Positions 1 to 8,957 of a stretch of 64,000 nt of DNA are shown here, piece by piece. Source of the DNA: Paraphysomonas bandaiensis (lineage: Eukaryota; Chrysophyceae); assembly GCA_965644295.1 (NCBI GenBank), contig CBFFRP010000371.1:124001-188000 (forward strand), read 5' to 3'. How positions within the stretch are numbered: position 1 is the first letter of the stretch; every line of letters starts with the position of its first letter. A program made the translations under genes and the position numbers. The notes beneath the pieces are model-generated. The model saw only the letters and a list, made by a program, of their open reading frames with translations. It was not told the origin of the DNA and ran no database searches.

Positions 1-253
1 GTAATGTAAAACATTAATATAATAATATGTTCCTTCATAACTGTGGTATTGATAATGATATAATTCAGAAATTCATATCTATATCTCCCCCTGTTACAAC
101 AGGTAACAGATACTTTACACTATACTTATAGTAATATATATATATATATAGTGGAGGAGTTGTTATGTACTAACTCACGTTTATTAGCTCGAAGATGTAA
201 TATGGGCTATAAGGTAGCTAAATATATATGGAATATACACTAGACTGAGTGAT
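1..253. other. AT-rich flank, no gene seen
   Basis: AT-rich sequence with a short TA microsatellite near 132-151. No reading frame or RNA gene is recognisable. It lies upstream of the RAD51D-like remnant and could hold its promoter or a further 5' exon. Confidence 0.4.
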
Positions 254-1199
254 ATGTCACAGGATGTATGTGATATTAAGACGACTTGTGCATTGAAGAT
301 ACTCAATCGGTGTAATGTTGATAATCCTATGGGGGTATCTGTTTCGAATGAACTTCATTCATCTGGCCGGGATCTCTACCCGCCAACTGGATACTCACAG
401 TGTGAGACTTATTAGTTCTGACTTCTCTACATTACGTTGGGGTTCATTAGGCTGGACTCATTGCTCTGCAGTTTACAAGCCGGATCTGTGACTGAAATAA
501 TCGGCGGATGTAACTCAGAAATATGCCAGGTAAGTCGGAACTTGATGTTTAAAGCTGTTTATAGTATTATGAAGCAGATTGGAACCTCGTTTGCTGTCAC
601 TTGTGCTGGAATTGGGCTTTCAGTGATGATAGTAGCGGTTGGGAAGGGGGCAGAGGTGGAGAAAAGGCTTCTAGCCACGGCCACACGTGATATCCTACAG
701 CAGGGGGAAGCAGAAAGGCGCGTATTTAATTAGACATACTGCGATGTATATGATAATCAATGCCAGGGCCCTTCGAAAAATATCTATTGAGCGCGTGCAC
801 TCGCCTTGGGATATTATATCCATATTGAGTTCTTCTGATTGTAGTGGAGCATTTGATGTCCTTGTCGTTGACGACGTGACATCGCTCTGGTCCCCACTTT
901 TATTCAGTCAAGCGGGATCAGTTGTCTCGTTAGAAGTCTTACTAGCACAAGTAGCTGGCGCTGTGCAGCAATTTTCCACAAATGGTTGCTCTGTCCTTCT
1001 TTTACATCCATGCCCTCAACTCCAACACAGTCGCGGTAGTCCTGGTCCAACACGCAAGATAGTCTCTCGAAACCTACCACTTTGGCACGTGTGGGCAGAT
1101 GTGGCGAGTATTTCCATCCTAGCGGAAAGAGAAGAGTGTACAGCTGATAATTCCGTCGATATATCTACTTCAGATGCATTTTCTTTTTCTGTTCTGTAA
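254..1199 (+). pseudogene. RAD51D-like recombinase paralogue, probably decayed
   Basis: RAD51 paralogues are ATPases that help load RAD51 during homologous recombination. Three pieces resemble RAD51D. A reading frame from the ATG at 254 contains a GRDLY-type linker. From about 437 the frame reads LDSLL..GSVTEIIGG, the approach to the Walker A loop. Another frame to the stop at 1197-1199 carries ALRKI and then the Walker B segment VLVVDDVTSLWSPLL. A 48-bp GT-AG intron at 530-577 is plausible, because skipping it restores the family pattern. Against function: the Walker A position reads GGCNSEICQ instead of GxxGxGKTQ, two in-frame stops (413 and 419) separate the first two pieces, and the frame changes between about 690 and 770 without a convincing intron. 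It is either a pseudogene or a gene whose 5' structure I cannot resolve. Assignment rests on remembered family patterns. Confidence 0.5.
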
Positions 1200-2353
1200 A
1201 AGTTACTGTCCTAACAGTACTATATGTATATATTTCAGGTTTAATTTGCAGCCGCTTGTGATAACGTTTGTTTTGTTATCTGTTTGAATTTTATATCGTG
1301 GTTGTATTATTCGTAGCAAGATTCTATTGCGCAGAATATTCGGTTTCCTGAGACACTTTCAAAGTTATCGCAGTTGCTATTGTCTCAGCAATCATTTGCT
1401 TTAGCTATTGTATAAATTTGGGAATATGATTTTAATTGCCGTTCTCGTTTACAGATGTCTTTCATTTTGAAACAATATCAACTCATATTGTTATCAGGGA
1501 ATACTTATTTCCTCCAACGCAGCAAGCCACAAGTATATATATATTACATTATCTGTATTGATTATTAACTGATTTAACCTTTGCAAGAAGATAAGGATAA
1601 AAGAGTACCAACTTTCAATAAGTACAGCAGCTTCGTACAAGGGATAAATACTATTAGCCGGAAATTTCCAACTCGAAAACGAGCTACTACTTACTAACAC
1701 AGACTTCCGATATCTTGCTTTAAGGGTATTGAATTAACACCAATATTGAATGAATAAGAATAGCGACAACAAGAAAACTTCAATGAAAGCTACAGCTAAT
1801 GTACAATGTACCCCGACTGCGAGATATTGAAATTCGTACATAAGTGTGATGATGAGTGTAAAAAAATTTCCCCGTGCTAATATGAGTGTTCTGTTGAACC
1901 CATTTCAGGTCGAACAAAAAACAAAATAGAGATAATATCTCTTAACAAAAGAAAGGAGAAGATATTTATGTTTAACTTCAAAGGACTAACGGTTACATAC
2001 TCTCTCTTCAATCTTTCTAATAATCCCTTGTCTAAATATCCTGCATAAGCACGATATTCTGGTTTGAAGTTCATATTATTATTCCCTAATCCAATTTACT
2101 GCTACGAAGTTTGATACATCGCATGTTATGGAAACTTAAGCAGTCATCTACTACAACACGTATTCCAACATATCAACCCAATTAACAAGAATTATTGATT
2201 TCATAATACAAATGATCACATAATGAAATAATATTAATCATATATATATTACACGTGACAAAACAGACACATAAAGCATCAATATAGTTTTCCATATGTT
2301 TGTAGAACTTAACAAACCGCATTCGGGGGAGCAGCAGCCTGACGGCTTGCTTG
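1200..2353. other. Intergenic, no gene seen
   Basis: About 1.15 kb between the RAD51D-like remnant and the 3' end of the calmodulin-like gene. Short open frames on the minus strand (for example 1877-2074) have no recognisable product. Positions about 1872-1940 resemble 17964-18035 (see the repeat entries). Confidence 0.4.
1872..1940. repeat. Dispersed repeat fragment, copy 1
   Basis: Sequence here (GTGCTAATATGAG, then CTGTTGA, TCAGGTC and an A-rich run followed by ACAAAAT and GATAA) matches 17964-18035 in the same order, with scattered substitutions. Compared by eye, roughly three quarters of positions agree over about 50 bp. The nature of the element is unknown. Confidence 0.4.
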
Positions 2354-2878
2354 TCATGTCTTTACCATGCTGGCGAAATCTTGATATGACACCTTGCCGT
2401 CGTTGTCAGCATCGGCCGCAATCAGCATTGAATTTAGAAACTCATCACTACAATTTTCCCCAAGACTCGATAGCACGGCTTTCAAATCAGAAACTGATAT
2501 GAAGCCGGAGGATTTCGGGTCAAAAACTTTGAATGCTGCAGCAATGTCAGCATCTGACTCTGTCTTGGCAAGAGACATTGACATCATAGTCAAAAACTCT
2601 ATAAAATAGCATTAAGATATTATATTAATCCAGATAAAGTGAACTCACCAGGAAAATCTATGGTGCCATTCCCATCTGCATCTACTTCAGTAATCATATC
2701 TTCCAATTCTTTTTCAGATGGATCTTGTCCAAGTTGTCTCATCACTGTACCCAATTCTTTAGTACTTATTTCACCTACTCCAGCTTTATCTAAGATATAT
2801 ATATCCTTTTAATAATATAATTATATATTACTATAATAAAACACACCAAATAGAGTAAACGCCTCCTTATATTCCATA
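2354..2878 (-). CDS. Calmodulin-like EF-hand protein
   Basis: Calcium-sensor protein of the calmodulin family. Exons on the minus strand: 2878-2848, 2789-2649 and 2598-2354, with introns of 58 and 50 bp and canonical splice sites, giving about 138 residues. EF-hand 2 ([12 protein letters not shown]) and EF-hand 4 ([12 protein letters not shown]) keep most calcium ligands. EF-hand 1 ([12 protein letters not shown]) has lost the acidic residues at loop positions 3 and 5, and EF-hand 3 ([12 protein letters not shown]) is strongly altered, so two sites are probably weak or dead. The start is uncertain. Upstream, from an ATG at 2916, the sequence encodes MSDNGKFLSEEQ, matching the usual calmodulin N-terminus, but in a frame one base away from the downstream exon. 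I therefore start at the internal ATG at 2878. Either a 1-base deletion occurred or the assembly has an indel in a short A run. Confidence 0.8.
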
Positions 2879-2916
2879 ATTTGTTCCTCTGATAGAAATT
2901 TCCCATTATCTGACAT

Positions 2917-3561
2917 ATCTGATAAGGTTAACCAATAGATTGAATAGATTGAATAGATAATGAAGTAGTTATTAGTTGGATTTGATGTATTGATAGGTGA
3001 TTAACTGTCCTATTGAGCGATAGGCTACACTAGCATACATATACACACGAGTTTTATGTACACGAGACATGATTCTGGTCAGTATGATGGTGTATCGTCT
3101 ATGGTGTATTGTATCGTACAACTGTTCAAGAGTACAGATCTTATATACTGCTGTATACCATGCATGGTATACCCTACTACTGTATTCTGTATATAAAAAG
3201 ATATAGGAATTCCTATAGAAATACATACTATCCTACAGCATATATAGCAATAGTAATATGACAGAATACATAGAGTATACTCCTTATAATACATCCAAAA
3301 TATAACTTCAACACTTTTTTCTCTATCTGCTGCTGTTGAGTATAAATATCAATAACTTACCGTTGCTCTTTTCTCACAAAAAAAAAAACCAAGAAGAAGG
3401 CTAGAAATGACCAGTAAGTATATGTATATGTATGTACAGTATATATAGTCTCATATACATACATTCACATATGAAACACTCTCATTAATCAGATACTTAC
3501 ACTAAAAGGAACTCAACATATATATAAAACTCTAAAGAATACAAGGAACTTCAACAACAAT
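2917..3561. other. Divergent intergenic region
   Basis: Region between the calmodulin-like gene (minus) and the UBE2S-like gene (plus), rich in TACAGTATAC, TATACTGC and similar palindrome-like strings that recur in other intergenic regions of the window, and holding an A9 run near 3380. It presumably contains both promoters. I see no coding sequence. Confidence 0.4.
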
Positions 3562-4276
3562 ATGGCTTGTGAGAATCTACCACCTCATATAGTTGCTAGA
3601 CTTCTAACAGAAATTCGTGATCTGGTATATGATTATCTTAACGGTTGTATTCTATTGGACTGATAGATTATTATAGGCTAGAAATCCTCCTGATGGAATA
3701 GAATATGTAGAGAATGATGATTGTGGGACGATAGGTGAGATACATGCTTATATTACAGGACCTGAAGAAACTCCATTTTATGGTGGGAAATTTCGTATGA
3801 AACTTGTATTATCTGAAGACTTTCCTGCTTCACCACCACGAGGATTCTTCTTAACAAAAATATATCATCCTAATATTGCAAATAATGGTACGTTAATTGA
3901 ATGTAATTTAATGTGATAATAATGATATATAGGTGATATATGTGTAAACACCTTGAAGAGAGATTGGACACCAGAAGTCACACTTAAACATGTCCTCCAA
4001 GTGATTCGATGTCTGCTTATTGTTCCGTTCCCTGAGTCATCTTTGAACGACGAAGCAGGAAAGTTGTTTATGGACAGCTATGATGAATTCGCCCGTCGTG
4101 CTCGTATCATGACACAAGTGCATGCGATCAGGGTAAGTCCTGTCGACAGCGAGGGATCGAAAAAGGTGTCTGCTGATGATTCATCTTCAACGCCCGCTGT
4201 ACGGGAAGAGGATCGACCAAATGGACAAAAAAGAAAGGCAAAGGATGCGAAAAAGAAGGCGATGAAACGGCTATAA
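3562..4276 (+). CDS. UBE2S: Ubiquitin-conjugating enzyme E2 S (APC/C chain-elongating E2)
   Basis: UBE2S extends K11-linked ubiquitin chains on substrates of the anaphase-promoting complex. Exons: 3562-3624, 3677-3887 and 3933-4276, with introns of 52 and 45 bp, giving 205 residues. The N-terminus has ENLPPHIV. The UBC fold is complete: [10 protein letters not shown], then [23 protein letters not shown], and the active-site segment [10 protein letters not shown] with the catalytic cysteine. The C-terminal extension after about residue 150 is lysine-rich and ends KKKAMKRL. Human UBE2S has a similar basic tail ending in an LR-type motif that docks on the APC/C, so the final RL supports this subfamily over a general E2. 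Length fits the family. The first exon starts at the only ATG in frame with good N-terminal agreement. Confidence 0.92.
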
Positions 4277-4582
4277 ACCTTGTGATGTTTGTTCTCAGTG
4301 CTTTCGCAGTAATAGTCCGTTCAGGAAAAGACATCTGTCCTATTCATAGAATGATGTCGTTTTGTGACATTTGTAAGTACAACTACATTCCTGCTTTTCC
4401 TGGTTGCTGTGGTATGCTACACTTAATCATTTAGTAAGCAGAAAGAGTAATCTCTCGTTTTTCTCACGTATTGCCGTGTCAATTCTTTATGGAAACATTT
4501 CACTCATCGCATATTTTTATTACTATTAAAGTTCTTCCTCTCAACAACAACATTGGAAGTAAGCAGCGGTAGCTAGTGACTC
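4277..4582. other. 3' flank of the UBE2S-like gene
   Basis: About 300 bp of AT-rich sequence between two convergent coding regions. Nothing recognisable beyond possible 3' UTR. Confidence 0.35.
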
Positions 4583-4980
4583 CTAGGTACCAAGTCGAGC
4601 TCTCGTGGTGACCTCTGCGCTGTCTAGAACACGCTGTGCAAAATCAGTTCTTTCACTTTTGTCGTGAGTGCTGTCGGATGTGAGCAAACTGGCATTCCTA
4701 AGCGTCTTTAGATCTTTCATCAAGATACCTGGGCGTAGACTTCCACCTTACAACCACTGATGTTGACTCCTTCACATGGTGCAAGACATACCTCCAATCC
4801 GCGAGCACGCACCTCTGCATTAAACAAGCCTCGAAAGTCGAAAGGATGTAAGTTAATGGTCATAGAGACACAGATCATCCCGGCGCTTCTCCACAAGGAG
4901 AGCAAAGACTCTTGTTGGCCCCTGTCTTGGTACAGGACTTTAGATTTCTCCTGTGCACTCTTCCGCCTAGGGCACGGCAA
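4583..4980 (-). pseudogene. Unrecognised coding remnant with a frame break
   Basis: The minus strand is open from 4980 to a stop at 4720-4722 and contains LFNAEVRARGLEV and similar protein-like sequence. After a 1-base frame change near 4735 a second frame stays open to a stop at 4583-4585 (DLKTLRNASLL, then QRVLDSAEV). Base composition is richer in GC than the flanks, as in the real exons nearby. I do not recognise the family. It may be the last exon or exons of a gene with an undetected intron, or a decayed gene. No upstream exon was found between 4990 and 5990. Confidence 0.35.
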
Positions 4981-5003
4981 TTATAGTTGCAATAATGAAA
5001 AAT

Positions 5004-5085
5004 ATCCCAACAATTATAATGGCATTACGTCCCAACAATTAAAACGGCATTACTATTAACGGTTAGCAGGCCCTGGCGTATTTTC
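5004..5085. repeat. 26-bp tandem repeat next to a hAT-like end
   Basis: Two adjacent near-identical 26-bp units beginning TCCCAACAATTA (5004-5029 and 5030-5055) are followed by GGTTAGCAGGCCCTG. The reverse complement starts CAGGGCCTGC, like the CAGGGCTG ends of the hAT-like element at 22.2-24.4 kb. It may be one end of a degraded hAT-type element. No partner end was found. Confidence 0.3.
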
Positions 5086-5988
5086 CCATGTTAGAGTGAT
5101 TTTCTTTCTGACTTGGTGAATACACTAAAACACATTATTATTATTTGTATTATTGTGCACTGATACAAGTATGACTAAATAACGAAATTGAATAGGTCCC
5201 ATCAATAATATTGCCCATCGAGTGCCATATACTTTTTACAAAGTATGGCAACGTTATCAATACCCACTGCAGTATGACTCTGGTCACTTTTGAGTTTCGA
5301 TATAATACTCTAGCAAAATTAGTGGACAACAATAAAATACATACTTATTGCATGATTATTTTGGAAATAACGTTTCCCGTACACATCCTTTACAATACAT
5401 TTCTGTTCGCTTTTGTCACACACCCGAAAGTATTGACTATTGGTCATTTTCACACAATAAAGGTCGTTAATAGCAGTGTATTGTAATCAAACTAGAAACG
5501 AGATAAAATCTTTTATTATATTTCTAACACAATTGTGTGTTGTCATGTAAAAAACACTGCTCAACTTCAGGATACTATACTTCAGTTTCACAGTTATAGC
5601 TATATTTCGTGGTATCTTTGACTACGTAGTACTGTTTTTCACATTATTGTATTTGACGTATTCTACAGTACTATCTTAGAGATCTTAGAGAAACATACGT
5701 ATTCCAACAGAGAGGAAGATATTAACTAATTTCTTTTAAACTGTGGCACACCAACTTCATATTAATTCATTTGTAGTGTGAAGTGTACTTGAAAGATAAT
5801 CAAAGTCTGTTTTCGCTATTGTTAATATCCAAACAATTTTCCTAAGACAAGGAAAACCACACATTTAAATACATTTCCATAACTTTCAAGAACTGCGACT
5901 TTGTTATTCAGAAGAACAAAGTCCAAATATAATTACGTTTTCGTATAAAAGTTGAACATCTACTGAGAAGGGGGTACTTCAACTGCAA
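5086..5988. other. Intergenic, no gene seen
   Basis: About 900 bp of AT-rich sequence between the 4.6-5.0 kb remnant and the 3' end of the RCC1-like gene. Short open frames on both strands look random. Confidence 0.4.
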
Positions 5989-8193
5989 TTATTTCTTATT
6001 GGTTGTGGTCCTTTTGTGCTTAGGTTTTGGTGTCTTTTTCGAAGAATGTTTACTTTTGGGACTGTGTTTGCTCTTTCCACTTCTTGAAGAAGCACGACGA
6101 GGAGGGCGCGTTGCATCAGAAGATGGCTCAGCATCTCGCAGTAAAGGAACTGGAGAATTCGACCGGGAATTAACGGGAGAAGGGGAGGCGGAACGTGAAG
6201 GTGGAGGAGACGCTGATGTATCACTGAAATCTTTATCTCTTAATGAGTCAGGTCGTCTTGTACGACCTGATGTTAGCGAAGTTTTGCGTCGAGACTGCGC
6301 ACCAATATCTGGATAATATTGAGCAAAGAAATAATAGATACACAAGTCATTACCTTCAGCAGACTGCTTGCGCCTGAGGTCATGCGAGGATGCAGGCCTC
6401 CTTGATGATGGTTTCGCCGTACCCATCTCTACATCTAACACGGTCACAGCCACGGTCTCGGGTTCAGGGTAGTGACCGCTTATACCGGCATGGTGAATAT
6501 TATTCGGATTGTTATACTTGGCTTCTTCGGTACGCCTGTATGATCGTACTATCAGAAACGCCGCGACAATCACCGCTAATAAAGAAAACGAAATCGTGAA
6601 GGCCAAAGCAGCATCACTCATGGTGGCACGCCCATCACTGCGGGCCACATATATCGTAGGTACTTGAGTGGGAGAAGTGGGTTCACTGGAAGGGAAAGAC
6701 GATGGACAAGAGCTAGGGGTCAGAGTAGGGGTGCCTATACGAATTAAATTACCATTAGGGTAAACCTGCACCTGGAGTGTATTACCTGAAGGAATGGTGG
6801 AAGGCGCAGAAGATGGAGATGATGTCACTCGCAAGTCCACGTTGAAATCTTCTATTGAATTCATAGTAATCACTCCTGAAGTTAAAGCCCCACTCACAGC
6901 ACTGGAATCTCCTCCCCTATCACTGTTACCCCACGTAACCACTTTACCATCAGCAGTAAGGGCTGCGAAAGCATCGTTAGTGGAAAAAATTTCCACAACA
7001 TCCAAAAGTTGGTCTGACACAAATGAAGAATCTCCTCCACCCTCCGTATCTCCCCAAGTCACTACACTTCCATCAGACTTTACAGCGGCAAAGGCAGCAG
7101 CGTTACTGTAGATTCTCTCAACTAAGGAAAGGCCCGAAACCGTCCCACAGTCCCCTCCAGCAAGTTCTGCACCCCAACAAACTACTCCCCCACTATCATT
7201 AACTGCAGCAAACGCAGAGTGCGTGGCATACAAATTAACAACTATCATACTTTCCAATGCCTCTGCTACTCCAGAGGAATCCCCTCCACTGCTTGGGTCA
7301 CCCCAGGTCATCACACGACCAGCAGTATTAAGTGCAGCAAAGGCTTTTAATGTGGACACTACAGTCTGAATGTATACCAGTTGTCCCGCAACTGCACTCG
7401 AGTCACCACCCCATTCTCCATAGCCCCATGAGGTTCCCTGACCACCATACTCCAGTTTCTCCACTGCAAGGAAGGAATAGTAGTTAGAGAAAACTGCAAG
7501 TATGTTGCTGAGTTGGCTAGCAACAGCGGAGGAATCGCCCCCCCATGCTGCAACACCCCAGGTCACTACAGACCCATCAGACTTCACAGCAGCAAAAGCA
7601 GATTCAGCACTATACACACCAACAACTCCGGACTGTAGCTGATCTGAAACTGCATACGAATCCCCACCGCGATCCACGTTACCCCATGTTACGACCCGTC
7701 CACCCTCAGTAAGTGCAGCAAATGAGTAGAAATTAGAGTAAATTTCATATACGTCATAGAGCTGTGAATCGACAGAGCTTGAATTCCCACCATTAATGGG
7801 CTCACCCCATGCAATGACGGTATTATTCGAGGTTAGTCCAGCAAATGCTGAATAGGTTGCTCTTATTTTGGTTAGAGGCAGACCGAACGTCACTGCACCA
7901 ATATCGGCGCCATTTTCATTACTACCCCATGCGACAACTGATCCATCTTCTTTAAGTGCACAGAACACAGTCAAAGTAGAGTATATACCAACAACACCAC
8001 TATTCAAATGACTGCTCACTTCACTTGAGTCCCCACCGAAGAATTGTTCTCCCCATGTAACCACACTCCCATCTGATTTAATTGCAGCAAACGCATATAT
8101 ATTGAAATCTGACTTTGCATATGCTATATAAGACTGTAGTGCGTATGTTATAACACACACCCATAAGTTAATCTGCCTGTTTAACATCCTCAC
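5989..8193 (-). CDS. RCC1-like repeat type I membrane protein
   Basis: Predicted single-pass surface protein of unknown function. The N-terminus (residues about 1-26) is hydrophobic and fits a signal peptide. Residues about 30-450 hold eight or nine degenerate repeats of about 50 residues around the core AFAAVKSDGSVVTWG followed by GGDSS and an IYSN-like segment, resembling RCC1/BNR propeller blades. A P/S/T-rich stretch containing PSSAPSTIPSG leads to a membrane segment (ISFSLLAVIVAAFLIV). The cytoplasmic tail is rich in S, P and K and ends in a lysine/threonine cluster. A probable 45-bp intron (6309-6353) has GT-AG ends and a length divisible by three, so removing 15 residues leaves the frame open. 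With the intron removed the product is about 719 residues. Similar repeats are seen in many protists. No ligand can be inferred. Confidence 0.75.
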   Translation of the reverse strand: MRMLNRQINLWVCVITYALQSYIAYAKSDFNIYAFAAIKSDGSVVTWGEQFFGGDSSEVSSHLNSGVVGIYSTLTVFCALKEDGSVVAWGSNENGADIGAVTFGLPLTKIRATYSAFAGLTSNNTVIAWGEPINGGNSSSVDSQLYDVYEIYSNFYSFAALTEGGRVVTWGNVDRGGDSYAVSDQLQSGVVGVYSAESAFAAVKSDGSVVTWGVAAWGGDSSAVASQLSNILAVFSNYYSFLAVEKLEYGGQGTSWGYGEWGGDSSAVAGQLVYIQTVVSTLKAFAALNTAGRVMTWGDPSSGGDSSGVAEALESMIVVNLYATHSAFAAVNDSGGVVCWGAELAGGDCGTVSGLSLVERIYSNAAAFAAVKSDGSVVTWGDTEGGGDSSFVSDQLLDVVEIFSTNDAFAALTADGKVVTWGNSDRGGDSSAVSGALTSGVITMNSIEDFNVDLRVTSSPSSAPSTIPSGNTLQVQVYPNGNLIRIGTPTLTPSSCPSSFPSSEPTSPTQVPTIYVARSDGRATMSDAALAFTISFSLLAVIVAAFLIVRSYRRTEEAKYNNPNNIHHAGISGHYPEPETVAVTVLDVEMGTAKPSSRRPASSHDLRRKQSAEGNDLCIYYFFAQYYPDIGAQSRRKTSLTSGRTRRPDSLRDKDFSDTSASPPPSRSASPSPVNSRSNSPVPLLRDAEPSSDATRPPRRASSRSGKSKHSPKSKHSSKKTPKPKHKRTTTNKK

Positions 8194-8957
8194 TAATAAA
8201 TCTAGAGGTTGAATAGCATATAACAGAGATAGTTATGGAATGAAAGGGATATGTGAATAGAGACTCAAGAGAGTGATAAGATTAGTGGAATGTCACTATA
8301 TATATATATGTCGATTATGTATATAAGGAGAGAATGTATCTGACTCTTCAACTGCTTGTATGTGATACTATCCATGAGCGATACGCCTTACCAACAACAG
8401 TAACTGTATCTGCCTGTATCTGACCGTATAGGTATGTATATATACAGTACACTCCAGCAGCTTTATATCGGGTTGTAATTGCACAATAATACATAAAAAA
8501 CATCGATTTATATATAAACTGATGATTTTAGGAAACTGAATGTTGGTTTTTTGACTTGTTTATATATATATATATGCATATATCAACTTTACAATCTTTT
8601 TCTAGTTCTGTACATTGCCACATACTGTCCGTATTTCTGTATCATCAAAACAATGATTTTATATTAATTTTAGGAAATATACATCCAAAATTCCTAAAAA
8701 CATAGAAATTTTTCCTAACAAAATTTTCCATAATATTGGTCAAAATTGACATCTTTATATAAGAAATTCTAGCAAATCAATTTCCAATTGATTGGATCAT
8801 ATCATTTATAAACGTTCTGAAAAGAATTAGTTGTCTGTGGCTGTTGATTGTGGAAATCTCGAAATAATTCATACACAAAGTGTTGTTTTTCATAGTATAG
8901 TTAGTAATATTACTATCTTAATTATTATCATATCAGTCGTGGTTGTACTGACTGATA
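8194..8957. other. Divergent promoter region
   Basis: About 760 bp between the RCC1-like gene (minus) and the sugar transporter (plus). It holds two TA microsatellite stretches (near 8299-8310 and 8562-8582) and AT-rich DNA. No gene seen. Confidence 0.4.

Noticed and set aside
2972-3294. Two minus-strand open frames full of Tyr, Ile and Arg
   Set aside because: They come from TACAGTATAC-type low-complexity intergenic DNA that recurs elsewhere.
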